A stretch of 64,000 nt of DNA from Riptortus pedestris (GCA_019009955.1 CM032229.1:193645001-193709000), one strand, 5' to 3'. Shown: positions 23,789-36,425, numbered from the stretch's first letter. The notes: generated by a model from the sequence alone, not told the origin. Translations and numbers: made by a program.

Positions 23789-24325
23789 ATTTTTAATCTG
23801 AGAAGGAAATGCGTGGCTGAAGTGGTTAGAAGAAAAATATTGCTGGAACAAAGGTGCCTTATGTCGTCAAAATATATAAAATTATTCTTCAAAGAAATAT
23901 AAGTTATGGGCAAGTGGTTCAGTGACTATTGCTGAGGGTATTTAATTCTTGAACTTTGGAATAAGGAATTAAAATTAAAAAGAGAAGCACTTTGCTTGCA
24001 AACATGTCAGCCAAGACATAATTTTTCACAAAGGAATTGAATCAATGAAACCCATTTTTGATTTAAGTCATCTTCATCGCGGGACTATTGGGAGAAAGAT
24101 TAGAAACATTTGATGTCATATATACGTTTCCTAAGTCACATTCAATAAAATAACTCGTATATGTAACACGTTTGCCATTTTATTCTAAAGTATAATCTTT
24201 TTTTTTTTTTTACAAAATGTTCTTCTTTCTCAAACAGCATATTATTTTATCATATAAAGGAGTCTCTATCAATAGCTAGCACCTTTTTCAGCTCAAGACC
24301 CAAAGATTTTCATTTATTATTATTA
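23789..24325. mobile_element. Repeat C, copy 2
   Basis: Matches 19231-19784 almost base for base over its length. It ends in (TTA)n and poly(T). It lacks the 55-bp flanking duplication seen at copy 1. Confidence 0.75.
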
Positions 24326-26034
24326 TTATTTTTTTTTTTTTTTTGAGAGAAAGAGATTATCATTCGGTTTTAATCGTAGATGCTCTAAATGTAATTTTCA
24401 TCTGGTTATTACACAGTTGGAAATATTCTCCTAGACTCTTTAACTCGGTTAATTGACCCTCGACAAGAACTTGTTAATTACCATAAATTTGGCATATTTT
24501 GGATAGCAGTCTATAAGCTAATAAACATTTTATTGAAACTTAGCTAATAAAAAATGAAAATGTCATATGACAAGGCGTGTGTGAGTGTAGTGTGAGAGCG
24601 TGGAGGGAACGGACTAAAACTATAGAAGGCCATTAAATTAATTACGAAGTTGAGATTTATCTCTTCCTAATATATACAAAATGGTAGAATACTTCTTAAA
24701 AGTGGTTAACATCATTACTTGACAGGGTGGACTTTCAGCTAACTATTTTAAAACAAAGTTTCAAACATCTGCATTTGTTTTGTCTTTTATTTATATTTAT
24801 ATTAATTTTGTGTCTCAGCAGTTTGTGATTTCCTTAAATTTTTCTTAAGCTACAATATTTGAAATCTCAAAATTGAAAAAATGGTTCTTTTATGAAACAA
24901 ATTAGTTTATTTTACTTTCAATCTCTCGGACTTAATTCGTGATTGCATATTTCTTTAAATTGGTCCCCGAAATTGTGATAATTTAGTCTGGTTTTTTTTT
25001 AATGAAATGAGGGTGAATAGTTATGATGGATTTTTGCGATACAAATGAGCCTTTAGCAGAACCATCGGTTTCATAAGACATTGATAGTTTTGTTTTAATT
25101 AACCCAACTTCCAACATGCAAATGCATAATAAATGCCTGTGATTCGTTTAAAAAGCCCAAGTAAAAATTCGACTCTGCAACTGGACTGTTTCACAAATAA
25201 TGCTTCATTATCTATTAGTAAAGTTAAATGAAAACAGTATATTAATTTTAAATTGCGCATAAGACATTTCATAAATAATTAATAATTTAATAACGGAACT
25301 ATGAACATTCCAGATGCGAGACCGTTTACAGACATGTAAAGTCAAATTGTATTATTGTGGAAATTGTATTTGTTATCAAGATATTTTTTATCCTTGAGGA
25401 AAACTGCTAAAAAGAATTTTTGTTTGTCCCGTGAGTTAAAGGTAGAGTAGGAGGCATCTCCTCTCATCAAGACCATACATATATATTGGGCTCCTCCCAA
25501 CAACATATTTATACAGAATAAACACTATTTGACATCCATCATATTTTTTTCACCCTAAATTCATAAATCTACAACAACCTCTAATGCTTCCGACATTATT
25601 TCCTCGCGGGAAAATAAATAATGATGATAGGACATAGCATAACTAAATGATAATTAATTTTGGTAACTGATTGAAAATGTAAAAGGACAAAACAAATTTG
25701 GATGGTTAAATAATTTAGAAAATTTAAAACTAGATCTCAATATTTAAAGACAAGAGAGGGGGGGGCATAAGAATGACTAGAGTGTAAGCAGAAAGTATAA
25801 TTTCTGCTCCATCCATAGAAAACCTAAAGCAGTATAAAATATTTTGGAACACCATCGAAATACTCCACAGAAGTAAGTATATGAAATCAACTGGCTTATA
25901 AAATCTTTGAATGTTTTTTTATCAAAGCACAAATAAATCATTTATTTTTTTTTCAAATGGAAAATTTGACAGTGAATTCTAAATTCCGAAATAAGTATCT
26001 CAAATGCAATTTTGAATCCAAAAAATCTCTGTCA
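24326..26034. other. Single-copy AT-rich DNA
   Basis: No gene or element recognised. A short G-run occurs at about 25757-25764. Confidence 0.5.
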
Positions 26035-26326
26035 CACTGTTTAACTAAGCAGATTTCCCACCTGCGCCACTCATTTGTATTAACTTCAAAAAGTAAAAGT
26101 TCAATGAGACCAATATTTGGTAATTAAGCTTCAAATTAAGTGTTTCATGAACAAACACATGATTCATTATATGATGATATAATTTTGAATGGATCTCATT
26201 TATGTCTAGTTAGGATCAATGGTCATTTGAAAAAATAGGATGAAAATCGCGTCATGAGTTCGTACTCATGACGCGATTTTCATCATGAGTCCTCTCATGA
26301 GTGTCCTTAAGGGAAATCTGCTAATG
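26035..26326 (-). mobile_element. Decayed short HINE-A with a perfect palindrome
   Basis: Left end TAACTAAGCAGATTTCCCAC, right end CCTTAAGGGAAATCTGCTAA. The microsatellite is missing. Near the right end 26239-26259 and 26264-26284 form perfect 21-bp arms around a 4-base loop (TCGT). The arms contain the family motif CGCGTCATGAGT and its complement, so this segment was duplicated in inverted orientation. Confidence 0.7.
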
Positions 26327-26499
26327 GAACGAACTATTTCTTCAAGTGAAGGAATCTTCCTACAAGAATATATATAAAAAAATACTTTCAACAGACTGTT
26401 AAGAGTACAATTTTTTTTCTTTTATATTTTACCATAATGAAATTCTCTAATTAAGTTGATTTTTTTTTTTTTAGAAACTAACGGAGACCTATTAAATTT

Positions 26500-26690
26500 T
26501 CTCCATGAAGAAAAATTTGAGAATTGTGTTTTACGGCTGCCAGTTACTCGACTAGCCCTGTAGTGACAGATTACAAAAAAGCATATGCTGCAATGTGTTT
26601 CACAACATGGAAATAGCGACTTTAGGCAGTGGAGATAGCTGCATGTAGTAGCCTACATCAGGTTTAATGGCTATGATGATGATATTCTCT
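26500..26690 (+). mobile_element. Possible LINE 3' tail
   Basis: The run from GTTTTACGGCTGCCAGTTAC to AATGGCTATGATGATGATAT ends in GATGATGAT, as many arthropod LINE 3' ends do. There is no coding part, so the call is weak. Confidence 0.35.
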
Positions 26691-29600
26691 AAGCATTAAG
26701 TAAAACCATATACAATTTCATATAGATATTCTGTGTTTTTCTGTGGTCTATGGTGCACCAATACTTTTCACTCTGGCTTTAAGTACATCCTTAATTTAAG
26801 CGAACTAATGAAACAAAAGTTTGAGTCGGTGCTGGAGTGTGTTTGCTGTCAGAGTTAGTGAAGCCACCTACCTAAATGTTTCTATATCTATGGTAGAGTA
26901 TACACGTATGGAAGAGAACGGAATAATATCCATTGAGAATATATTTATACCCAAGAATAGCTAATATACAAATTAACTAATTTAATATAAATCACAATAT
27001 TCCTTATAAATTACTTATAATTGCACACAATTTGGCAGACATTATTGTTTAATGCGAGGTAGAGAACCTCAGTTAACATCCATTTATCCTCTAAATATAT
27101 ATATATTTTTTGTTTTACGGTTCAGGGTTAATCGATAAAATAAATTATCTTCATTCTTCCGTTAGGAGCTAAAATAGCCTTGGCTCCTGCTTTCTTCCCA
27201 ATTGCACTATAATAATTCTCAGTAAATGTATTTTCTTTGAGTTAACAATGATCAAAATGCATCAATTTAATAAAAAAAAAATATGTTCATCAGAGGGCCA
27301 ACCATATTAATCATAACAAACGTATACAGCATAATAATACAAAAATACATTAAACAAGCATTTCAAAAAAATAATTAATAACTAATTATTGTAGTGAAGT
27401 CGAATAGTAGTTGAGATGATTTGAATTGTGATAAACGTGTCCCTGAATTGAATTTTCTTGGCTGACCCTATGAATCTCTCACCATTAAAAATGCATACAT
27501 TATTTTCAAATATTTTTAAGCTGGAATATGTAAATTTATGAATCAAGAACCTAAATTTAGAATATTAAAAGAAGAATGAAGATAATAATAGGTTCACATA
27601 TTTTATAATAAAATAGTTTATAAATCTATATTCACCTCACTTTTATACAAAAGATCCCAAATGAAGGGCACATATAATTAGCTCAGTAGTGAATTACAAC
27701 CATTAAAGTATTTAAAAAGAATGAGTTGGAAGAAAAAAATTAAAGGACATTTTGCTCTATGAACTATGTTTAGCTAGAGATTTTGATGGACAGTTGTAAA
27801 AAGTGTTATTAGTATTAGAAAAAACTTTGGAGCACTGTTATAAATCTTCTTGTTGTTTTTAAATTTACATTTTATTATGTAGGATGCTGGAAGGAGGGGA
27901 GGGAGATAAGGGATGTAGTAAGGGCTTGCCACAATGTAGGTTTTTGTTTTTATAATTTATTGAACAAGGCTATTAATCACATCGATCCCATTGTTAAGGG
28001 CTAAAACCAAGAAACCATTTAGGGCCGAGGAGAGGATAGCTCGTTCCTCCTGGGATAGCCTTCGGGGCTGAGGCCCATTATTGCTCTAAGCTAAATACTT
28101 AAAGTGAAATCAGACATGAAGATGTGAGGCTTTACAAAAAGTTCAAACCAACAAAAATACAAATAACCCAATTAATTTTCGAGTCTGAGAAAACTTGTAC
28201 AAAACAGTAATTGGAGAAAATTAAAAAATATTGGTTATATAACATTTTTGATCCAACTTATTCAACGGAACCGATGTATTTCTAATTATCAATCAATCGC
28301 GTATTGAACAGACCACATTTTCATCCGGGTTGGAGAAATGGACTCAAGAACTTTTTTTTTAAAATCACTGGCAACCTCAATAGCAGATTTCCCAGATACA
28401 CAATTTACCAAAAATTTAATTGAATTCTATTTACTGTTTTCTGGAAATTTATTACTTTGTACATACATGTATACACATTTTTATTGAAATATAAAACTGT
28501 TTTTATTTATTTAAAAGTAGCTCATTTTAATACTTTACATAGATATTGTGGAAATTGTGTAATTAAATATAATCCTGATGTTTTTATTTATTTATAATTT
28601 GTATTTTTAACACAGGTTTGTGATGTTTTAACACTTGAGAATGAGACGGATGTGCTGAGAGGCCTCATGCAATAAATTATTAAACAAATTTTCATTGTGG
28701 AAAATTTTAACTTTTATCCGATTATGGATAAAAAATGTTTGTCAGTGGCCAACACAATTTAAAGTCAATGTCCATTGAGGGAACTTCGTACTGCAGTTAC
28801 AACAACAAGTTATTTATGGCCTGCATTACCAATGTCTCAGTCGAGTTTTTTTTTTTGTAATCAAGTCCTAAAAGTACATAAAAATGATACTTATTAACAC
28901 CTGTAATCTGTAGCAATTGTATATAATAAACTACCAAAATGAAGTCCATTAATAAATCGATGCTATTATTTCATTCATTAAATTGAGGTTCATTTACTGA
29001 TGGAATGTTCGAACAATAAATTAAGAAAAAAATTGTATAAATACATTTATGAAACTGTAACAAATAACTCTTAAAAGTAATAATTTAAAATTGTAAAAGT
29101 AAATCAGAGTAGAACAATAAATTCACAGAGTTACAGTTGGCATAATTTACCAAAAAATTGGGATACAGTTGTGAAGAACTCCAGCACAATTCTCCTCTTT
29201 TGTAAGCATTGTTTTTAATCGAATTCTTTAATATGTTTACAACCAGGCCCTTTACTTATAATTATACAGAAATAATTTAAATACAGTAGCTGAGGGATAA
29301 CCTATTATGAGCCATTCTACAGAAGGTCTAAGAAATGACTGAAAATTCTGTACGTTAATATATGTTTTTAGGTGGAATAAAACAGCTAGGTAATGTATTT
29401 TGTAATTACGAATAATGGGTGCTTGAAATAGTTACTTCAATACTTTTTTTTTTGCTAATGAAAACTGGTATTAATTTGGTGGCAGTGATGAAAGATCAGC
29501 TGATTGATGTCCAGCCATCTCACTGAGAAAGTGGTACTTCTGCTCTCTGCTGTAAGAACATGCAAAACGCTTTGTGATTTGCAGGTATAATTTTAATTCC

Positions 29601-29753
29601 TTCAAAGACAATAAAATTAGTTAGCAAAAATAAACAGACATAAGACAAATCATATTTTCTCGACCTTCTGCATGTACAATTATCACGAATATGATCATTT
29701 TATAATACAAAATGTTGTTATATTCCTAGTCCTATTCACAAATCGGCAATCCG
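26691..29753. other. Single-copy AT-rich DNA, 3' of the bHLH gene
   Basis: No exon supported. A compact GC-richer stretch at about 28020-28085 (GGGCCGAGGAGAGGATAGCT ... GGGGCTGAGGCCCATTA) is of unknown nature. A worn HINE-A piece lies at 28150-28395. Confidence 0.45.
28150..28395 (-). mobile_element. Worn HINE-A fragment
   Basis: Diverged sequence with recognisable landmarks: CATTTTTGATCCAACTTATT, CATTTTCATCCGGGTTGGAG, and CAACCTCAATAGCAGATTTC at the end. Much older than the other copies. Confidence 0.45.
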
Positions 29754-29759
29754 TTTATT
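29754..29759 (-). terminator. Candidate poly(A) signal of the bHLH gene
   Basis: AATAAA on the minus strand about 157 bp after the TAG stop of the last bHLH exon. It is positioned well but is a common hexamer in AT-rich DNA. Confidence 0.4.
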
Positions 29760-29915
29760 ATGACTTTTGGCTTCCATCATTAAATTAACTATAATTTACC
29801 CATTTACAGTCCTTTAATTTTTTTTTTTTAAATATTTGATCAGAGAGGTTTGTGTTTAAGGGAGTGAAGCAGATCTTTGTCGAATGAAGAGTAGGATGGG
29901 GATGTAGGATGGGTG

Positions 29916-30036
29916 CTATGAGGCAGGCACATCTCGCACAGGTTCGAGGTTTGCTTGGTACAGCGAGTTATTGTTCTGCTCCAAGTCTTCCCTGCTTCCT
30001 GTCGACGTCTCCTCGCTGCACTCTGCATCTAGGAAC
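29916..30036 (-). CDS. dimm: Dimmed/Mist1-like bHLH factor, last coding exon
   Basis: Final exon of the bHLH gene. It follows the acceptor GGTTTTGCAG (borders 30038-30037). The exon-2 donor leaves two bases (AC); the first base here (G) completes a Thr codon. The frame then reads FLDAECSEETSTGSREDLEQ, NNNSLYQANLEPVRDVPAS and stops at TAG (29918-29916), giving 39 residues, acidic at the start. The longest ORF here is in another frame (MQSAARRRRQEAGK...) and is a shadow; only the frame given agrees with the splice phase. The tail is much shorter than in fly Dimmed, so a longer alternative 3' exon is possible. The frame and acceptor are seen; its membership of the gene is inferred from phase. 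Confidence 0.7.
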
Positions 30037-30149
30037 CTGCAAAACCATCATTTCAAATCTATTAGCAACCTTTTCAATAGTCTATAACAAACCGCAGTCT
30101 TAACGATAAACATTTTTTACTTTCTTTACTTTCCCAATTTTCACAAAAC

Positions 30150-30300
30150 CTGTCGTGCAGTAGATGTGTGAATTAAGCAGATTTATCACTTGCTGGCCTC
30201 TAGTAATGTCATTTCATAATATATTCTCTATTTTGAAAACTCGATTTGTAGTAGTGGGCTTTTGTAAGCCGAAAATACTTCCAGAGATAAAATAAAAAAT
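30150..30300 (-). mobile_element. Worn HINE-A fragment in the second intron
   Basis: ACCTGTCGTGCAGTAGATGT and AATTAAGCAGATTTATCAC match the 3' end of the family with many changes. Nothing else is recognised between it and 30640. Confidence 0.45.
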
Positions 30301-30639
30301 AAATTACATTTTTAATATTTTATATTTTAAGAAAGTAATATGCAAATGCATTGTTTGAACTGAATACTTTAAAAAGAAAATACTATTACAATCATTTTAC
30401 GTCTTAAAAATACATGAAATGTATTTAAAAATATTTGATTTGAAATTCTACTCGCCTGGTGTGTATGTCTGATTTGAAGGGTTTGTTTGGTCTGAAGATA
30501 AATGCTATGTTAATTATAAACATCCACTTAGTGCTACTGGGCTTAATTGAGATGGGTTATCTACAGGTTATTACCCTTTTAAATTTATTTAGTTTTTACA
30601 CAATTATTAATGTCTGTGAAAGGGAAGCTAGATGTAAGT

Positions 30640-31270
30640 ATGCTGTCCTCTGCCACCTCATCTGTTCAATATGTTCATTGCAGAGGCAATAATGTAAATG
30701 AAAGATCCATTCATTGCATCAGATTTGCAGATGATATTGCACTGTTGGCAAAGTTGCAAAGTAAATACGAATATAATTCTGCAAATCCTAAAGGTTTCTA
30801 GATAGGCTTAAACTTGAGATAAATGCACTTAAAACAAAAGTTGTGCTCTAGTAGAAAAGAAGCAATGCCAAGGAAATATACATATTAGAATTGGAAACGT
30901 CATACTTGAAGTAGTTAAGGGGGGTTTGTTAGCTAGGGAGTATCATCAGTGAACACAATGATAGCAGACTTCCAGTCGATTGAAGAGACTCGCTAAACAA
31001 GCCTTCCAAAGCAAATGGTGTATTTTAACTAATCAGCATATAAGCGTGGATACCAAAATAATGTTTGCTAAGTCTATCGTATGGGATGTACTGCTTTACG
31101 GGATAATAACAGATTGGAAAAGGAAATTTAATAGATTGGAAGCAACCAAAATGTCGATTAAAAAAATAGGAGGGTGCATAGGAGAGTATAATAATATGGA
31201 AAGAGGTAGATTCTGATATAACACAACAGTCATAACTAGAAGGTGTGTAGCTTGCAGATGGCCATTCGTT
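30640..31270 (+). pseudogene. LINE reverse-transcriptase remnant, second copy
   Basis: Contains RFADDIALLAKLQ, the RT catalytic motif with both Asp intact. After frameshifts come LAKQAFQSK, FAKSIVWDVLLYG and NRLEATKMSI, the same segments as the copy at 3330-3905. It lies antisense inside the second bHLH intron. 5'-truncated and frameshifted. Confidence 0.7.
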
Positions 31271-31769
31271 TCTAGCCATCATGCCATCTATGGATTTCAT
31301 TTATAAATGTAACATTTTATTCTAGACAACTGGCCTCTTATAATACTCCTATAACTATTATTTAATTTATTTACAATTGCTGGTGGCTTTATTCCAATGC
31401 CATAGGGGTTCAGCTTATAAAATTGTGTTAATCTATTTTAGTTACTTAATGATACATTTATTGATTATATGTAATTGATAGCAAGTTTTTGAATTTAAAA
31501 AAAAAAATAGCCTAAACAAAAATTATAATAAAAACAAAATGATTTAATGCAACCATAAAAATGAAAAAATAATAAATGCAGTAAAAATAAATATTGACAG
31601 AACTTTTTTTTTTCCAATTCCATTTTTTTTAAAAATATTTACATAAAAACTGAAAATGAATTAAGGAAACAAGACAAACTTACAGAAAAAATATGGATCA
31701 TAAAAATGATGTTTATATTACAGTTCTAATAATGATACCCTAAATTTAACCAGACAGGCAATATGTTAT
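31271..31769. other. AT-rich intron sequence
   Basis: No element ends or exons seen within the second bHLH intron. Confidence 0.5.
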
Positions 31770-33041
31770 GAAGCCCATCTCACAGGGGCTGCGGAAACTA
31801 AGCAGATTTCCCTCAGGAACTTTAACAATAGATAAATATACATACTTGTAATACTTAACTACATCATGGATAGTAAGAGAATAAATAAAAATTACAATGA
31901 GAAATCTATCAGTCGATATACATTTTAATGAGCTCCACTACAGAAAGTGTCTGTATTGTAAATAAACAGGCCAGTCAAGACCTCAGAGATGAATGATAGA
32001 AATATTCTTGGAATGAAAAACATTTACAGAAATATACCTGAATATAATACATTAATTTTATTGAAAACTATTTATTATATCTAATACTGTAATTTATAAT
32101 GAATCAGAATAATTTTTATACCCAATTATGCTAATTTTAGTAATCCAAGAACAGAAGATGGGGGGAGGGATCAATAGATTGTATGTATATTGTATAATAA
32201 AGGTCCCTTAAATGCAATATTTGGTATTTAAGCTTGAAATAAAGTGGTTCATTATATAATAGCTTATTGTTAATATGACATGAGTAGAATTGGGGCTTTG
32301 CTGAAGGCTGAAAACTTAATAATGCAAATATGTCGGTTAATATTACGATTGAGACAGATGTACAGAACATATTATAACAGATATTTCTAATTTTCAAAAT
32401 TCCCACCCCCGTCTAAACCCACCCTCCCCCTTGTTCAACAACAAGTGTTTGTGCAATAAAAGGGGCGGGGGTCATAAAACATATTTGCATGTATCTCATC
32501 TAGAAACAATTTGGCCAACACAATATTTGGTAATTCAGCTTGAAATAAGACAGTTCATGATATATTGACTTATTCATGACCAGTGATGACAAAACAAGGG
32601 GGTTTACTGAAGCTTGAAAACCAAAAATTCCAAATATGTTCGTTAATATTTGAGATAGAGAAAAAATGTAATTATCAATATTCATATAATTTAATTTCCA
32701 TTAAGGCTGGTTCTGTACGCTTTTTCGATCCTACTTATAGTAACGAGATGTTTGAAATTTTCGAAATTCCCCTCTAAATCCCCCCTCCCACTTGTCCGAT
32801 TTCAGCCGTTAACGAACTTGACCTTTCTTTTTGCATAAAACGACTAAATATGACTGAGAGTTTACATAACATGACTGAACATGACTAAACATGACTGAGT
32901 TCGGTAACGATCAAACAAAAATTGCGACCGCTATTTACAAAACGATTTAAAATTTTAATTACAAAACGACCAAACGCTAGAGCGTTAACAGTCGAATATA
33001 TATATATATATGTGTGTGAGTGTGTGTGTGTGTGTTATCAG

Positions 33042-33095
<54 letters not shown>

Positions 33096-33597
33096 AATTA
33101 TATATGTCCCCAACCCCCTTCCCATCTTACGTCCATTTTTTTTCCCTTCAGTCACAATATAGTCTCCACTGTTTGCAGTTCGTGCTCTCTGTTCTTCCCC
33201 CTATAAAAAAAAAACTGGTGTGTACCTTATACTATTTTTAGATTTAATAATCTTTATTTCCTCTTATTGGTGTTTACATCCACCCCCACCCTACTTTGCT
33301 TTATATTCATCTGCCTCCTCACTCATAAATTACTGTCTGTGAACTTTACGGCCATTGTACACTTAAAAGATAATATACTTCGGTTTTTTCCATTATTGCA
33401 CACAACAAATTTGCTAATCTATATTATTTCGTTTCATTGTTCAGCTCTGGATAAGGGGGAAACCAATGGTTGCCCGAAATTGTTAGCTAATAAAATTCTC
33501 TACAAGAAGAATTAAAAAACTTGTTTAGCCGAAACCCGAAACCCAACTATCCTCTACTACTTTGATATATCAAAACGGCTAACAATAAAACTGATAC

Positions 33598-33649
<52 letters not shown>

Positions 33650-33705
33650 TATATATACATATATAATTTTGAACGGGCCTCATTTTCGTCATCTGCTAAA
33701 AGTTT
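31770..33705 (-). mobile_element. HINE-A copy with internal duplication and an insert
   Basis: 3' end at about 31775 (GAAGCCCATCTCACAGGGG). The body segment from about 32150 to 32410 recurs in diverged form from about 32460 to 32780, a tandem internal duplication. The (TA)n core begins at 32997, is interrupted by (TG)n, and is followed by an unrelated insert (33105-33600). (TA)n then resumes to 33665, with TTTTGAACGGGCCTCATTTT as the start of a truncated 5' half. Confidence 0.6.
33105..33600. mobile_element. Unclassified insert inside a HINE-A (TA)n core
   Basis: About 500 bp of non-HINE sequence flanked on both sides by long (TA)n and then by HINE-A halves. A motif GGTTGCCCGAAATTGTTAGC recalls retroelement 3' regions, but no coding domain is visible. 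The class is unknown. Confidence 0.45.
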
Positions 33706-33855
33706 AAATGTTACATTAGGACACACTTTATAGTTGGCCTGCTACCCAGGTTCCCTTGATTCTGTTGATAAGAGGATCAGCCTCCCACACCTCAAATTTG
33801 GGGAATATACAAATGGAATAAAATATCTGTATTTTGAATAGTGTTTTGTACTGAC

Positions 33856-33992
33856 GTGTATGGTTTTTCATCGCCTCGCATCTCGCATATGACGTTGGTG
33901 AGGGCCATGATATAGTTCTTGGCCAAGGTGAGCGTTTCTATCTTGGACAGCTTCCTTTCCATCTTGACGTGAGGGATCACTTCTCGCAGTTG
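33856..33992 (-). CDS. dimm: Dimmed/Mist1-like bHLH factor, helix 1/loop/helix 2 exon
   Basis: Middle exon (137 bp). It starts after TGTGTTTCAG in phase 0 and ends at CCATACAC|GTCAGT in phase 2. It encodes [20 protein letters not shown] then [20 protein letters not shown] and DEKPY: the end of helix 1, the loop and helix 2. [23 protein letters not shown] is the hallmark of the Dimmed/Mist1 (BHLHA15) group, transcription factors that bind E-boxes as dimers and drive secretory or neuroendocrine cell programmes. All heptad hydrophobics of helix 2 are present. The 5' intron is 12,782 bp and the 3' intron 3,819 bp, both packed with repeats. A HINE-A remnant ends only about 150 bp from this exon on its 3' side. 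Confidence 0.93.
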
Positions 33993-34034
33993 CTGAAACA
34001 CACAATACACACACATTAATCTACAATACATCAA

Positions 34035-34556
34035 ATATTACAGGCAGGAATGGGGGTTGTAAGAGAGGCCTGAAATTAATAATTATATTCCGTTTCCTAT
34101 TGGTTTTTCGAAAAATATGCATATAACAAAATTTGTTTATTTTGTTATTTAGAGTAACTTTTGTTTATTCACTTTTGTTTTAGAACAAAGTATAAACGAG
34201 GTATACACCAAAAACTAAAGCGGGAGCCAACTATTTATTGGGCACTTACGGTTGAACCGAACTTAACAAAACTCTGTATGTGAATTAGCATTAATTCTTC
34301 CATGATTATAAGCTATATTAAAATTTATAGGTTGAAAAGGGAGTAGGGGTTATAAGGGAGGCTGAAATAAAAATTTGTGATATTTCATTTTCTATTTGTT
34401 TTTCGGTAATCATGCACATAACAAAAGCTGTTTCCTTTTAGCAGATTTCCCTTAAGGGAAATCAGCTATTGAGGTCGTGCTCATGACGCGAGTTCGAAAA
34501 ATTTCTTCAAATGTCCATCGATCCTACCCAGGAGATGACAAAAATGAGGTCCGTTC

Positions 34557-34619
<63 letters not shown>

Positions 34620-35470
34620 TTGTCTTTTGACGCTCTAGCGGTCGCAAATTTTTGTTTGATCGTTACCAAACTCGGAATTTAATCATTTTATGTAAAAAGG
34701 AAGATCAAGTGTTCGTTAATGGCTGAACTCGGACCATGGGAGGGGGGGGGGTTTAGAGGGGGGATTTTTGAAAATTCAAATATCTCTGTTACTATGCGTC
34801 AGGATCGAAAAATTGTATAGAATAAATCTTATTGCAAATCAAATTTACTATAAATATTGTTCTATACATTTTTTTTGTATCTTGAATATTAACCGAGTAT
34901 TTGCATTTGTATTCTGCGTGTGGTCGCCAGTAGGCTATGTTCGGACTTTCCGCCGAGAGCTCTGGCGGCCGTTTCCATAACTATTCGTCCCTCGTGAATA
35001 GGTTTAGAGGTTAGGTTTAACTGTTTTTTGGGGCTAGAAACTACTGGGTTATTACGCCCTAAATAATGTTTTAGGTTTAGAAGTTTCTTGCTACTACAGT
35101 TGTTATTAGGCAGATTTCTCTATTGCAAAACCACGTGGGAAATCTGCTTAGTTTACGCAGCCCCTACGTGACGGACTTTTTTTTATTTAGAGTAACTTTT
35201 TATATATATGTATATATATATTGTAAAATAAGGTATGAAATATTGATATGCTCAACAATTCATTCTAATATGAACTACCAGGTATCTCACCTGGATATAT
35301 TAATAGAAATCCGTGTTGAAATTTTATCCTTAATAATTCAAATCTATGTTATTTTTAAATTCCATCAACAGATTCCAACAAGTAAAGTATACTGCCCCCC
35401 TCCCCTTCTCTTAATCCAAACATTAATTCATGAGAAACGCCGTTTTTTCCTATGTGTATTTAATACTTTA
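34035..35470 (+). mobile_element. HeliB fragment interrupted by a HINE-A
   Basis: Segments 34035-34437 and 35185-35470 read as plus-strand HeliB internal units (GTTTATTTTGTTATTTAGAG; then TTATTTAGAGTAACTTTTTA and ACTACCAGGTATCTCACCTG). The HINE-A 34438-35184 lies between them at a T-rich spot. The CTAG terminus is missing. Confidence 0.6.
34438..35184 (+). mobile_element. HINE-A copy inserted in HeliB
   Basis: Complete: TTAGCAGATTTCCCTTAAGG at left, CAGCCCCTACGTGACGG and ACTTTTTTTT at right, (TA)n at 34561-34619. The flanking HeliB sequence shows insertion within a T run, matching the T|T target preference known for Helentrons. Confidence 0.8.
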
Positions 35471-35611
35471 TTAGCAGATTTCCCTTAAGGGAAATCAGCT
35501 ATTGAGGTCGTACTCATGACGCGAGTTTTGAAAAATTTCCTTAAATGTCCATCGATCCTACCCAGGAGATGACGAAAATGAGGTCCGTTCAAAATTATAT
35601 ATATATATCTA

Positions 35612-35663
<52 letters not shown>

Positions 35664-36163
35664 ATTTGTCTGTTAACGCTCTAGCGGTCGCAATTTTTGT
35701 TTAATCGTTACTAAACTTCATATTTTAAGCGTTTTACGTAAAAAGAGAGATCAAGTTCGTTAATGGCTGAAATCGGACCCAGTGGGAGGGGGGGTTTAGA
35801 GGGGGGGATTTTTGAAAATTCAAAATATCTCCTTACTATACGTCGAATCGAAAAATATTATAGAATCAATCTTATTGCAAATTAAATTTACTATAAATAT
35901 TGTTATATACATTTATTCTCTATCTTGAATATTAACTGAGATATTTGCATTTGTATTTCTGCATGTGCTCGGCAGCAGTGGCTATGTTCGGACTTTCCGC
36001 CGTGAGCTCTGGCGGCCGTTTTTTATAATTATTCGTCCCTCTCGTGAATAGGTTTAGAGGTTACTACTACTACAGCTGTTATTAGGCAGATTTCTCTATT
36101 GTAAAACTTCACGTGGGAAATCTGCTTAGTTTTACGCAGCCCCTGCGTGACGGACTTTTTTTT
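35471..36163 (+). mobile_element. HINE-A copy
   Basis: Complete, with (TA)n at 35597-35664 broken by TCTAA and TTAT interruptions. It carries the GAGCTCTGGCGGCC 3' subfamily body. About 290 bp from the previous copy in the same orientation. Confidence 0.8.
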
Positions 36164-36200
36164 AATTAAAACGCGAAAAATATTTGAACAAACAGTTTTA

Positions 36201-36425
36201 TTATTATTATTTATTAACGTCCACTTTTTGCAACTTAGGCAAATTGGGAACGGGTTATCTACAGGTTACCACCCTTTTCTAGCCATGGTGGGATTTTAGG
36301 ACGTTATTTAATTAATTTCGTCACTAAATAATTTCCGTTGCCCAGGCAAGAATCGAACTCGCCACTCTAGGGTTACCATATGAGATAAAGGTCAACGCTT
36401 TAGCTCGCATGGCTAACCTGAGCCC
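36201..36425 (-). mobile_element. SINE copy 3 with target duplication
   Basis: Full tRNA-headed SINE: on the minus strand the head carries the B box GAGTTCGATTCTTGCC, and the tail (ATAATAATAA) lies at the low-coordinate end. It is bounded by an 11-bp direct repeat AAACAGTTTTA at 36190-36200 and 36426-36436, proving retroposition. The best copy for defining the family. Confidence 0.85.

Noticed and set aside
29840..30103. ORFs MQSAARRRRQEAGK... (minus) and MGAMRQAHLAQVRG... (plus)
   Set aside because: Shadows of the last bHLH exon. Only the frame that agrees with the intron phase (FLDAECSEE...) was kept.
33792..34034. Translation start at the ATG-led [18 protein letters not shown]
   Set aside because: The leading residues translate intron; the acceptor TTTCAG lies just before QLREVIPH, so the exon starts at 33992.
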